A stretch of DNA of 52,394 nt from Carboxylicivirga sp. (lineage in GTDB: Bacteria; Bacteroidota; Bacteroidia; Bacteroidales; Marinilabiliaceae), in assembly GCA_025210475.1 (NCBI GenBank), contig JAOARW010000073.1, positions 1 through 52,394 of the forward strand, given 5' to 3'. This document shows, one piece after another, positions 16,922 through 25,173 of the stretch; the stretch's first letter is position 1, and each line of letters starts with the position of its first letter. The notes under the pieces were generated by a model. The model was not told the DNA's origin and did no database searches. It saw only the letters and a list, made by a program, of their open reading frames with translations. Both the position numbers and the translations under genes were made by a program.

Positions 16922-17497
16922 TTGGTAGGAAATACACAAATAAGAGACAAGTGGAAAACACGTGAAGGCTATGAACAGCTTTTTAATGAGCATTACAGCC
17001 GGATGGTTTCTTATGCCTTTAATTTTCTGAAAGAGCAAGAAGCCTCGGAAGAGGTGGTACAGGAAGTTTTTTACCAATTGTGGATTAACCGTAACAAAAC
17101 GGACATTAAAACAGCCATTAGTTCCTATTTGTATCGGGCAGTGAGAAACCGCTGTATCAATCTGATAAAGCACATAGAAATACGCGAGAACTATAAACAG
17201 TTTAACAGCAATGAAATTGAAAAGGCCGATGCAGACTTTACTGATGACCTAACGATTGATGAGCTGGATAAAAAAATCAGATCAGCCATTGATAAAATGC
17301 CCCTGCAGCGTAAAAAGATTTTCCTGATGAGTCGTTACGAGGAAATGACCTATAAGGAAATAGCCGAAAAGATGGGTTTGTCGAAGAAAACAATTGAGAA
17401 CCAAATGGGAAAAGCTTTGCAGTTTATGAGAACGGAACTGAAGGATTATCTCCCGTTGATAATGATATTTTTTCATCAAATATTAAATGGCAAATAG
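16922..17497 (+). CDS. ECF RNA polymerase sigma factor (module 2)
   Basis: 191 residues with region 2 (EGYEQLFNEHYSRMVSYAFNF, EEVVQEVFYQLWINRNK) and region 4 (MPLQRKKIFLMSRYEEMTYKEIAEKMGLSKKTIENQM) intact. The frame opens with TTG, preceded one base upstream by GAGGAGA, which is unusually close; the next in-frame ATG (MVSYAF) would cut into region 2, so the TTG is preferred. It is followed 72 bases later by FecR and then by an STN-domain repeat protein. It is therefore a Fec-type sigma whose partner is not a TonB receptor. Candidate target promoters are described at 20438 and 21604. Confidence 0.9.
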   Translation: MVGNTQIRDKWKTREGYEQLFNEHYSRMVSYAFNFLKEQEASEEVVQEVFYQLWINRNKTDIKTAISSYLYRAVRNRCINLIKHIEIRENYKQFNSNEIEKADADFTDDLTIDELDKKIRSAIDKMPLQRKKIFLMSRYEEMTYKEIAEKMGLSKKTIENQMGKALQFMRTELKDYLPLIMIFFHQILNGK

Positions 17498-17569
17498 GGT
17501 TATGGTCGATATTGAATGTCATACTAACAGAATTGTTTGCGAAGGCTTAAAAGCCTCCAGCTAGAATCT

Positions 17570-18571
17570 ATGCAAAACGAAGAACGACATATTGATGCTA
17601 TACTTTTAACGAAGTTCATTGCCGGTGAAGCCAGTAAAGAAGAACAGCTTCAGGTAATTGAATGGTTGGAGGCTGACCAGGCCAATCAGGCGGCGTTTGA
17701 TCAGTTGGAAGAGAGTTGGGTTATGAGTGGTCGGCTCGATCCTCAACCTTTGCCTGTTGATGTACCAGATGCCTGGGGTATGCTCAATTCGAGGATTGAT
17801 AGTTATGAACAGAAAGAGAAAAGCCTAATGCGCTTCATACGGCCAGCAATTTATGTGGCAGCTTCCATTATTGTCGCTGTTTTACTGTTCAATATCTCAC
17901 GGGATGAACAATCAACTTTTACCCCCATTAGTGTTGAGAACCTGAGTCATGGTCAAAAAACCGATACTTTACCCGATGGATCGATCGTGACCTTAAATGC
18001 CGGTAGCCGCCTGGTTTATCTTAGTAAAAGCGATGATATGCACCGTCGAATGACATTGGAAGGTGAAGCTTTTTTTGATGTTGTTCGCGATACACTTCGT
18101 CCTTTTGTGATTAAAGCAGGTATGGGAGGTGTGCGGGTTTTGGGTACCAGTTTTAATGTTAAAATCACCAATACCACCGATGTAACAGTTGATGTTGAAT
18201 CCGGTTTGGTTGAGTTGTTTTATCCGGTTGTTAACAGTTCGGATACATTAAGATTAGAGCTTAACCCGGGTGAACGCGGCCAGCTTTCGCACCAAAGCAG
18301 TCAGCTGAAAAGTCAGCAATCTTCCTCATCGTCGTTCTTTTGGTTAGATAATACCCTTATCTTTAAAAATAAACCTTTGCAAGACGTTTTTGAAGTATTG
18401 GAGCAGTGCTACCATGTTCAGATCAATTGCGATGACAATAATATATTGCTCACCAATTTATCAACGACTTTTAAAAACAAAGAGTTGAATGAAGTACTTG
18501 ATGTGATTGCTGCAACCTTTGATATTGCCTACCAGCAACAAGGAAAAACTTATCGTATTTACAGACCTTAA
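17570..18571 (+). CDS. FecR-family anti-sigma factor (module 2)
   Basis: 333 residues from the ATG at 17570 (MQNEERHIDA); an in-frame TTG at 17537 would add 11 residues without homology. The N-terminal cytoplasmic helical part (to about 85) includes the HIDAILLTKFIAGEASKEEQ segment typical of FecR in this phylum. One membrane span lies at about 92-108. The FecR domain is at about 125-235 (LPDGSIVTLNAGSRLVYL, EGEAFFDVVRD, VLGTSFNVKI) and DUF4974 at about 265-333. Its stop is followed two bases later by the ATG of the STN-repeat gene, so the two are coupled. The periplasmic part should receive the STN signal from that neighbour. Confidence 0.92.
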   Translation: MQNEERHIDAILLTKFIAGEASKEEQLQVIEWLEADQANQAAFDQLEESWVMSGRLDPQPLPVDVPDAWGMLNSRIDSYEQKEKSLMRFIRPAIYVAASIIVAVLLFNISRDEQSTFTPISVENLSHGQKTDTLPDGSIVTLNAGSRLVYLSKSDDMHRRMTLEGEAFFDVVRDTLRPFVIKAGMGGVRVLGTSFNVKITNTTDVTVDVESGLVELFYPVVNSSDTLRLELNPGERGQLSHQSSQLKSQQSSSSSFFWLDNTLIFKNKPLQDVFEVLEQCYHVQINCDDNNILLTNLSTTFKNKELNEVLDVIAATFDIAYQQQGKTYRIYRP

Positions 18572-18573
18572 GC

Positions 18574-20352
18574 ATGAAGCAAAGCATTGTTATTTTTATA
18601 CTGGGTTTAATCTGGATACCAGCCATCGGGCAAAACTTTTTGGAGATGCCCGTGACGCTTCAGCATACCAACAGTGAGCTCACAAGGGTTTTTCAGGATC
18701 TCGAAACACAGTTGGCCTTTAATTTTTCCTACGAGGCTCAGCTTATAAATGAAAGTAAGCGAGTTGATATTCATATCATTAATAGCCCCTTAAGAAAGGC
18801 CTTAACCACTGTACTTGGCGAAAGTTATGAATACAAGGTGGTAGGCACGCACGTGATTGTTCAAAGTAAGCTGCCCCCCATTAATAAACGCGGCGAAAGT
18901 TTTAGCTTTAGCGGTCAGGTACTCGATGCCAATAATCAACCATTGGAAAATGCCATAGTTTACGAGGCCAACCGACAAACGGCTGTTGTAACCAACTTCG
19001 ATGGTTATTACCGTTTTAATTTTCAGGATAAAAACCATCCGTTAGCACTTAATATTAGTCGCAATGGTTACCGTGATACGGTGATACACATCAGCCAGAA
19101 AGATTTGCAACAGGAGCGAGGTTTTCCTTTACCAGAGCAGCGTATTCTGCCAAGTAATTTTACGGTGATGGAGCCACAGAAAGGTAGTATATTAAGCAGT
19201 AGTGATGTTAAAACTTTGAGCGAAATACAGTTGGTGAAATTTATGGTACCCGATGATGCCTTGTATGTTTCCGGTAACCTGAATGCTTTTAACTGGCAAA
19301 CAGCACAAATTTCATTGCTGCCCTATTTTGGTACCAATGATCTGCTCAATGGCTTAACAACAAACAATGTATCGGTTAATGTTATTGGTGGCTATACCGC
19401 CCAGATAGAAGGCGTTGAGTTTGGAGCTGTTTCCAATTTTATTCAAAATAGTGTTTACGGTTTTCAGGCGGCCGGAGTGAGTAATATTGTTGGGAAAGAT
19501 GTTGTTGGTTTTCAGGCAGCTGGGGTGGTAAATTTAACGCTTGGCGATGTAAAAGGAGGCCAGGCCAGTGGTGGTGTTAATCATGTGAAAGGAAAACATA
19601 CAGGTGTGATGGCAGCCGGCGTGGTAAATATTACAGAAGGGATCAGTAAAAATGATACGATAAAAGGCCTTAAAACACAACTATCGGGGGTAACGAACAT
19701 TCATTTAAAAGATACCAGTAATATACAGATTGCAGGGGTTTGGAACCAGGCTGAACAAGTAAAAGGTATCCAGATTAGCGGATTTTATAACTATACCAAA
19801 AAGCTGAATGGCCTTCAGATAGGTATTGTTAATATTGCCGATACCATTGAAACAGGTTTACCTGTTGGGTTGATAAATGTAGTAAAAACGGGCTATCGTA
19901 AACTGGAGATTTCAAGCAACGAATTGTTTTATGGCAATGTTGCTTTTAAAACCGGTGGTAATCATATCTACAGTTATCTGAGTGTTGGTTTTGGTGAGTA
20001 TCTGGGTGCATCTTTGGGGTTTGGTTACACAAGCAACTACCATAAAAAAACATCCTTTAATATCGATTTGAGTGGTATTGCCACTTTCGATCCAAACGCC
20101 AACACTAACTCTTACATGGGAACAATCTATCGTTTGCAGCCGGCCTTTAATTATCGAATCAGTAATAAACTGACTTTATCTACAGGACCTGCCTTTAACT
20201 TCTTTATGCTGAATAAAGAAACGGGTTCAAGCCCTCCCGATAAACTGATAAACCCGTCTGACATTTACTATGGAAGCCATTACCTAAATAAATCGATTAC
20301 ATCACTAAAAAATAAACATTGGCTCGGATGGCACATGAGCGTTAGGTTTTAA
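18574..20352 (+). CDS. STN domain / carboxypeptidase-regulatory-like domain / repeat-barrel fusion protein
   Basis: 592 residues. Signal peptide 1-19 (ending AIGQ). An STN-like signalling domain lies at about 26-97 (NSELTRVFQDLETQLAFNFS) and a carboxypeptidase-regulatory-like sandwich at about 111-190. About ten glycine/asparagine repeats of 15-18 residues run from about 275 to 438, for example GFQAAGVSN, GFQAAGVVN, GIQISGFYN and GLQIGIVN. A C-terminal beta-rich module of about 150 residues ends in aromatic-basic MSVRF. There is no TonB plug. The repeats resemble the LA_2272-type surface-repeat proteins, named from memory only. The last 350 residues are homologous to the protein at 21659-22759. 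Position and STN suggest it replaces the receptor in a Fec-type signalling unit. Confidence 0.8.
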   Translation: MKQSIVIFILGLIWIPAIGQNFLEMPVTLQHTNSELTRVFQDLETQLAFNFSYEAQLINESKRVDIHIINSPLRKALTTVLGESYEYKVVGTHVIVQSKLPPINKRGESFSFSGQVLDANNQPLENAIVYEANRQTAVVTNFDGYYRFNFQDKNHPLALNISRNGYRDTVIHISQKDLQQERGFPLPEQRILPSNFTVMEPQKGSILSSSDVKTLSEIQLVKFMVPDDALYVSGNLNAFNWQTAQISLLPYFGTNDLLNGLTTNNVSVNVIGGYTAQIEGVEFGAVSNFIQNSVYGFQAAGVSNIVGKDVVGFQAAGVVNLTLGDVKGGQASGGVNHVKGKHTGVMAAGVVNITEGISKNDTIKGLKTQLSGVTNIHLKDTSNIQIAGVWNQAEQVKGIQISGFYNYTKKLNGLQIGIVNIADTIETGLPVGLINVVKTGYRKLEISSNELFYGNVAFKTGGNHIYSYLSVGFGEYLGASLGFGYTSNYHKKTSFNIDLSGIATFDPNANTNSYMGTIYRLQPAFNYRISNKLTLSTGPAFNFFMLNKETGSSPPDKLINPSDIYYGSHYLNKSITSLKNKHWLGWHMSVRF

Positions 20353-20437
20353 TAATAGTATAACGAAATTTAGGGGCTAAACACCAAAGCATTAAAACAT
20401 TTCGAAATACTTCACGTATTACCGCTTTACCACAATA

Positions 20438-20464
20438 GGGGTAAACACAGCATTGCTTGTCATC
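20438..20464 (+). promoter_or_regulatory. ECF-promoter-like element before the acyltransferase gene
   Basis: GGGGTA (20438-20443), 12 bases, then CTTGTCATC (20456-20464), followed by the ATG 30 bases further. The same GGGGTA-N12-CTTGTCATC occurs before the gene at 21659. Spacing and the GTC-containing -10 resemble ECF sigma promoters. Confidence 0.6.
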
Positions 20465-20494
20465 ATCTAAAATGAATTTTAGCGTTTAAAAAAA

Positions 20495-21382
20495 ATGAAA
20501 CGATTATCAACAAATTTATCAAACCTGAAATTTACACCCTTCTACCTGGTTTCGGCCTTGCCGTTTACGATCATGTACCGTTTATCCGATGCCATGGCTT
20601 TTATGCTGTACCATGTTTTTAAATACAGGCGAAAAGTTGTATCTCAGAATTTAGACAAGGCATTTATCGGGCAAGACAACGAGAAAATTGCCAGAAGCTA
20701 TTACAGGCATATGTGTGATATTTTTTTCGAAACCATCAAGTGTCTGACAGTATCGCGCAGAAGGATATTGTCGAAAATTGATTTAACGGACGCAGATCTT
20801 CTGGACGAAATGTACAAGAATGGTAAGAACATTATTATTTATGCTGCCCACCAGGGAAATTGGGAGTGGCTGGTTACTCTGCCCCTATTGACGAAATACA
20901 AGGTGAATGCAGTATATCAACCATTAAGCAGTCCTTATTTTGATAGCCTTCTTAAAACAATCCGTTCCCGTTTTGGCGTTAACTGCATACCATCCAATAA
21001 AGCACACCGCAGTATTGCTAAATCGCGCTATAATAAACAGCCCGAAATATTTATCATCATCGGCGATCAGTGTCCGCGACCCAAAAGTACTTACCATTGG
21101 ACTCAATTTTTAAACCAGGAAACAGCCTTTTATTCCGGAAGTGCACGTTTGGCATTAAAGTTCGATCAAACAATTTTGTATTCGTTTATCGAAAAAGTAA
21201 AGAGGGGGAAATACAGCATTCATTTGCAAAAAATCGAAGAGCAAACCATTGAGGATATTTCCGAGAGTTACTCAAATTATTTAGAGAAAAGCATTGTTCA
21301 ATCGCCTTCTACCTGGCTTTGGAGCCATCGACGTTGGAAACTAAAGCGCGAAGACAATAAAGCTTTTTCGCAAGCCGGATAA
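20495..21382 (+). CDS. LpxL/HtrB-type lipid A biosynthesis acyltransferase
   Basis: 295 residues. The acyltransferase HX4E motif is AHQGNWEW (H119, E124). Around it are the family features: a hydrophobic N-terminal segment, RKVVSQNLDKAF, a middle block DQCPRPKSTYHWTQFLNQETAFYSG written here as separate motifs (DQCPRP; FLNQETAF; GSARLALK), and the C-terminal SPSTWLWSHRRWK. These inner-membrane enzymes add a secondary acyl chain to Kdo-lipid A or, in relatives, to other lipids. The gene lies between the two repeat-module genes and has its own ECF-like promoter, so lipid A remodelling may be part of the same response. A long terminator follows. Confidence 0.88.
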   Translation: MKRLSTNLSNLKFTPFYLVSALPFTIMYRLSDAMAFMLYHVFKYRRKVVSQNLDKAFIGQDNEKIARSYYRHMCDIFFETIKCLTVSRRRILSKIDLTDADLLDEMYKNGKNIIIYAAHQGNWEWLVTLPLLTKYKVNAVYQPLSSPYFDSLLKTIRSRFGVNCIPSNKAHRSIAKSRYNKQPEIFIIIGDQCPRPKSTYHWTQFLNQETAFYSGSARLALKFDQTILYSFIEKVKRGKYSIHLQKIEEQTIEDISESYSNYLEKSIVQSPSTWLWSHRRWKLKREDNKAFSQAG

Positions 21383-21409
21383 GATCCAAAAAAGATACAA
21401 TTATAATAG

Positions 21410-21460
21410 CCGGGGTGACTGCTAAACCAATGACGAGTTTAGCAATTATCCCGGTTTTTT
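21410..21460 (+). terminator. strong terminator after the acyltransferase gene
   Basis: A long, nearly continuous stem (CCGGG against CCCGG outside, TGCTAAA against TTTAGCA inside, one mismatch between them) with an 11-base loop and six T residues on the plus strand. It separates the acyltransferase transcript from the next repeat-module gene. Confidence 0.88.
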
Positions 21461-21603
21461 CTGCGAGTTTTTGAAAAAATATAGACCAAAGTTCTGTTGA
21501 ATAAGGAGTTGTAATCACAACATAATCAATATGTAGTAATTGTGTTGAAAGTCGTAATTTGGATTCGTCAGCCGAAAAAACAATCTTTTTTTAGAAATGA
21601 ATG

Positions 21604-21630
21604 GGGGTATCTTAATAATAGCTTGTCATC
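21604..21630 (+). promoter_or_regulatory. ECF-promoter-like element before the repeat-module gene
   Basis: GGGGTA (21604-21609), 12 bases, CTTGTCATC (21622-21630), then the ATG 28 bases later. Both boxes and the 12-base spacer length match the element at 20438-20464. The preceding terminator means this gene needs its own promoter. Confidence 0.6.
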
Positions 21631-21658
21631 CTCATGAAATAACAAAAAACAAAAAGAG

Positions 21659-22759
21659 ATGACAACAAAACTAATGACTTTAACCCTGCTTTTAATGATG
21701 CTAATCGGATTAAAAGCACAAGAAACAAAAACAATTTCGCCGGCTCAGGTTACATTTGCCTACCCCTTGGGCACCAATGGACAGCAGTCAAAAAATATAA
21801 CTAATCGTTTTTCGTTTAACGTACTTTATGGTATCAACGGCGGTGTTAAAAGCTTTGAATTGGGTGGAATCGGAAACCAAAACCAGGGCGATGTTCAGGG
21901 ATTTCAACTGGCCGGTATATCGAATATAACCGATGGATCAAGTTCTGGAGCCGTTATTAGTGGTATTACAAACATCACAACAGGCTCGGTGGACGGAATG
22001 CAATTGACTGGAATTGCCAATGTCAATAATGGCACAGCAAAAGGCGCCCAGATAGCAGGTATTGCCAATATTAGTGGCGATGTTACCAATGGCTTAATGC
22101 TATCAGGTATTGCTAATGTTAGTGCGGCTAATGTAACAGGGATGCAGCTGTCGTTAATAAACACAACCCATGGCGATATGAATGGTTTTCAGTTGGGGCT
22201 GGTTAATTATGCCAAGAAAATTAAAGGCTTTCAGCTTGGTTTGATTAATGTGGCGGATAGCATTGATGGTGTTGCACTCGGTTTGATTAGCTATACCCGT
22301 GATGGTTATTTTGCTATCGAGGCCAGCAACAGCGAAGTAATGCATGCTAATTTAAGTTACAAAATGGGAACATCCTATTTGTATAATATCTATAACCTGG
22401 GCTATGGTCGTTATAACAACAAGGATGTTTATAGTTACGGATTGGGTTTGGGTACTTTAGTGCCATTGCATCAGCGTCATTCATTGGCAATCGAGGGCAT
22501 CACCAATCACATTGCCTACGATAACGAATGGGATGAAGTAAATCTCTTAACCAAGCTTAACCTTACATATCAGTTCCGCCTGACTAAGTGTATTTCCTTA
22601 ATTGGCGGTCCTTCATTGAACCTTTATATTAGCGATGTGATGGTAGATGGTAAATACGGAACTTTGGATATGCCTAAAACTTTCTGGGATCATAAAGGCA
22701 ATAAGAATATGCACTACGCCTGGCTTGGTTACAACATTGGAATTAACATCCAATTTTAA
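21659..22759 (+). CDS. exported repeat-module protein, paralogue of the STN-repeat protein
   Basis: 366 residues with a signal peptide (1-20, ending LKAQ). Repeats of about 15-18 residues fill about 62-212: GFQLAGISN, GMQLTGIAN, GAQIAGIAN, GFQLGLVN, GFQLGLIN. A C-terminal beta-rich module (about 213-366) ends NIGINIQF, like an outer-membrane strand. Homology with residues about 240-592 of the 18574-20352 product covers the pre-repeat segment (PLGTNG/YFGTND, FSFNVLYG/VSVNVIGG), the repeats and the C-terminal module (EASNSEVMHANLSY / EISSNELFYGNVAF). It lacks STN and the regulatory sandwich, so it is the stand-alone version. A surface or outer-membrane location is likely; the function is unknown. 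Confidence 0.8.
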   Translation: MTTKLMTLTLLLMMLIGLKAQETKTISPAQVTFAYPLGTNGQQSKNITNRFSFNVLYGINGGVKSFELGGIGNQNQGDVQGFQLAGISNITDGSSSGAVISGITNITTGSVDGMQLTGIANVNNGTAKGAQIAGIANISGDVTNGLMLSGIANVSAANVTGMQLSLINTTHGDMNGFQLGLVNYAKKIKGFQLGLINVADSIDGVALGLISYTRDGYFAIEASNSEVMHANLSYKMGTSYLYNIYNLGYGRYNNKDVYSYGLGLGTLVPLHQRHSLAIEGITNHIAYDNEWDEVNLLTKLNLTYQFRLTKCISLIGGPSLNLYISDVMVDGKYGTLDMPKTFWDHKGNKNMHYAWLGYNIGINIQF

Positions 22760-22803
22760 CCAGCAACATTAGTAAGGCCAAATATTTTACTCAGTTATGA
22801 ATG

Positions 22804-22833
22804 CAAACCACGGCTTATGCTCGTGGTTTGTTT
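22804..22833. terminator. bidirectional terminator between convergent genes
   Basis: Perfect 9-bp stem, CAAACCACG against CGTGGTTTG, with a 9-base loop, followed by TTT on the plus strand and A/T-rich sequence on the minus strand. It lies between the repeat-module gene and the AI-2E-family gene. Confidence 0.8.
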
Positions 22834-22838
22834 ATTCC

Positions 22839-23873
22839 TTAGTTAAACTTACCACCAATAAAGCTCGATACAATTTTATAGCGAGGAAACTGATCGAAAC
22901 ATATTTTGGTAAAAACAGTGATTGGAATGGACATGATCAGTCCGGGTATTCCCCAAATATATCCCCACAACATCAGCATCAACAAAATAATAATCACATT
23001 AACCGAGAAGGTTTTACCCATAAATACAGGTTCCAATACACCGCCCATAAGCACTTGGACTGCAGTAATGCTTAAAACAAAAAACATTAGTGTGGCGCTT
23101 GGATCCAATTCAACCAGTGCAAACAAGGTTAGTAACAGTACCGAAATGATGGAGCCAATCATCTGAACAAAATTAATGGCAAAGGCAAATAGTCCCCAGA
23201 AAATAGGAAAACTGACATTGAAGAATACACAAGCCAGACTGAATCCAATACCTGTTAGCAAACTAATAACGAACTTAACCTGAACAAACTTGATGATGTC
23301 CTTTTCTACCTGCCTAAAGGCTTTTACCGATGAGTACTTAACTTTAAACAAGGTTGAGTTTAACAGCTTTTCAAAATTCATCGAGCCCGAAAGTAATAAC
23401 ACAACAAAAAAGGCAGTGGTGAGGGTCAGCGATAAGGCATTGCCAATAAAATCAATGGTCATGCCAATATTATTCAGCATGTTATTGCTCTTAAAATAAT
23501 GGCTATACACAGTCTCTCCTTGCAAACGTGTTATGCCAAAAAAGTCTTCTATCGATACAATTATAGCAACAAGTTTATGCTCTGCTGTTTGAAAAAAATG
23601 ACTATCGGCCGATAGTATTTCCTGACTGGATAATTTTATTAATTCACCACCAAGCTTAAATACACCTGTAATTATTAAGATAACCATAATAATACTCAAG
23701 GTTTTTGGTACTTTTTTCTTTGCAAACCAGCGCATTATCGGCAGAAACAATAAGGATATAAACATCGCCATTACCAAAGGCACAAAAATAAAGGATAGTA
23801 CCTTCAACAAATAGAAGATAAAGGGTATTACCAATATCAACAGCAATCGATTTGTGGTTTTCAGATCGTTCAT
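22839..23873 (-). CDS. AI-2E-family (PerM-like) membrane transporter
   Basis: 344 residues with about eight hydrophobic spans: two N-terminal helices separated by FLPIMRWFAKKKVPK, a soluble stretch of about 100 residues, then a C-terminal bundle with VFFNVSFPIFWGLFAFAINFVQMIGSI and the closing GLIMSIPITVFTKICFD. This is the AI-2E/PerM exporter layout. Characterised members export autoinducer-2 or act as Na+/H+ antiporters, and the substrate here cannot be told. The gene stands alone. A minus-strand TATCTTTG (23922-23915) is a plausible -7 box. Confidence 0.88.
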   Translation of the reverse strand: MNDLKTTNRLLLILVIPFIFYLLKVLSFIFVPLVMAMFISLLFLPIMRWFAKKKVPKTLSIIMVILIITGVFKLGGELIKLSSQEILSADSHFFQTAEHKLVAIIVSIEDFFGITRLQGETVYSHYFKSNNMLNNIGMTIDFIGNALSLTLTTAFFVVLLLSGSMNFEKLLNSTLFKVKYSSVKAFRQVEKDIIKFVQVKFVISLLTGIGFSLACVFFNVSFPIFWGLFAFAINFVQMIGSIISVLLLTLFALVELDPSATLMFFVLSITAVQVLMGGVLEPVFMGKTFSVNVIIILLMLMLWGYIWGIPGLIMSIPITVFTKICFDQFPRYKIVSSFIGGKFN

Positions 23874-24217
23874 TAACAGTTTTATAAGTGTCGCTTATTT
23901 TCTTTTATAATGTGCAAAGATAATTGAATAAAACGAATAAGATTAGCAAGTCTTTATTAAGAATACTTATAGATATATTGTTAAGTAATAAATGGTTTTA
24001 TCTTGTATTCGTAACAAATCAATAAAAAGGAAAAGAAACTTTAATATAAACACATTAGGCTATTTGCTTACCGGAGACTCAATGTCCAAAGCTTTGGATT
24101 TATTAAATGAATTGTTTAGTGTTAAACATGATTTATATTTACAATTCATCCCGGATAAGAGGATATCGACAAAGATTTAATTGAGCAAATATTAAAATAA
24201 AAGGAGCTGATAATAGC
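23874..24217. other. 344-base intergenic region before the AraC gene
   Basis: AT-rich. It holds the -7 candidate for the minus-strand transporter (CAAAGATA on plus, 23915-23922) and an AAGGAG at 24201-24206, a better than usual ribosome site for the AraC start. A 62-codon frame at 23992-24180 shows no signal peptide or motif and is not called. Confidence 0.5.
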
Positions 24218-25069
24218 ATGAATAAAAACGAAATATCAACATATAATTTCAATAATAAGCATACTAATTTGGGCCTTGAAATTGTTGACTTGAAATACAT
24301 TCTATCCTTTGAAAAGTCATTCAACGCACATCGTTTAAGCTTTTACCAAGTACTGATTATCAAAAAGGGCAGAGGAAGTCATGAGGTTGATTTTCAAAAA
24401 ATAGCTTATTCAGAAAACACCGTTATTCCTGTGGCTATGGGTCAGGTACAGCGCTATGAGCACAATCCCAGCCTGGAGGGGTACGCCCTACTTTTTACTC
24501 CCGTTTTTCTGGTAAAGGAAGATATCGACTACAGTTATTTATACGATTTCACCATCTTCCTGCATGCCATTCAGCCAATTACTTGCATGGCCAATTCTGT
24601 AGTTTATGCCTTTGTAGATGAGATGATTGAGGAACAACAAAAAGAATCTGTTTTTAATACCGGTGAATACCAACGAAACCTGTTGAAGAACTTCCTGATT
24701 CAGATTGAAAGAAACAAACGGAACCGCAGCAATATAGCTTGTTCCGATTCATTGAATTTATTTATGAAGTTCAGGAAACTGCTGGAGCAAAAGGTTAATT
24801 ACAAGTTACGGGTGCTTGATCTGTGCGAGGAACTTAATGTTTCGGCGAAACAATTAAATGCCAGCCTAATAACATCAAACAACACAACAGCCAAGCAATA
24901 CATCGACGATCGGGTGCTTTTAGAGATTAAACGCCTATTGGTTTATTCTTCCCGATCAATAAAGGAAATAGCCTACCAAATCGGCTTTGAAGATCCAACC
25001 AATTTCACCAAATATTTTAAGGCACGAATGGGAATGCTGCCCACCGACTATCGAAAACAATACATGTAA
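24218..25069 (+). CDS. AraC-family transcriptional regulator
   Basis: 283 residues: an N-terminal cupin-like sensing domain (about 20-150, with RLSFYQVLIIKKGRGSHEVDF and a GYALLFTP element) and a C-terminal double helix-turn-helix at about 180-283 (KLRVLDLCEELNVSAKQLN; then IKEIAYQIGFEDPTNFTKYFKARMGMLPTDYR, the conserved second motif). An AAGGAG lies 11 bases before the ATG. The downstream oxidoreductase gene, 104 bases away on the same strand, is its most likely target, as AraC genes often sit beside small NAD(P)H oxidoreductases. The inducer is unknown. Confidence 0.9.
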   Translation: MNKNEISTYNFNNKHTNLGLEIVDLKYILSFEKSFNAHRLSFYQVLIIKKGRGSHEVDFQKIAYSENTVIPVAMGQVQRYEHNPSLEGYALLFTPVFLVKEDIDYSYLYDFTIFLHAIQPITCMANSVVYAFVDEMIEEQQKESVFNTGEYQRNLLKNFLIQIERNKRNRSNIACSDSLNLFMKFRKLLEQKVNYKLRVLDLCEELNVSAKQLNASLITSNNTTAKQYIDDRVLLEIKRLLVYSSRSIKEIAYQIGFEDPTNFTKYFKARMGMLPTDYRKQYM

Positions 25070-25173
25070 GACTTTTACCATTCAAAGGCATTTTTTTACC
25101 TTTTCTACCCTTTCCTGCCACTCTACTTTTGTGATGTAGAATTTAATCAGAAAACATCTAAAAAGTTAATGTG

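Noticed and set aside
17543..17556. AGGCTT-AA-AAGCCT inverted repeat before FecR as a regulatory hairpin
   Set aside because: The loop would have only two bases and it lies inside a sigma-FecR operon; chance is sufficient.
23992..24180. 62-residue protein-coding gene
   Set aside because: No signal, domain or ribosome site, biased residues and AT-rich context; a chance open frame is more likely.
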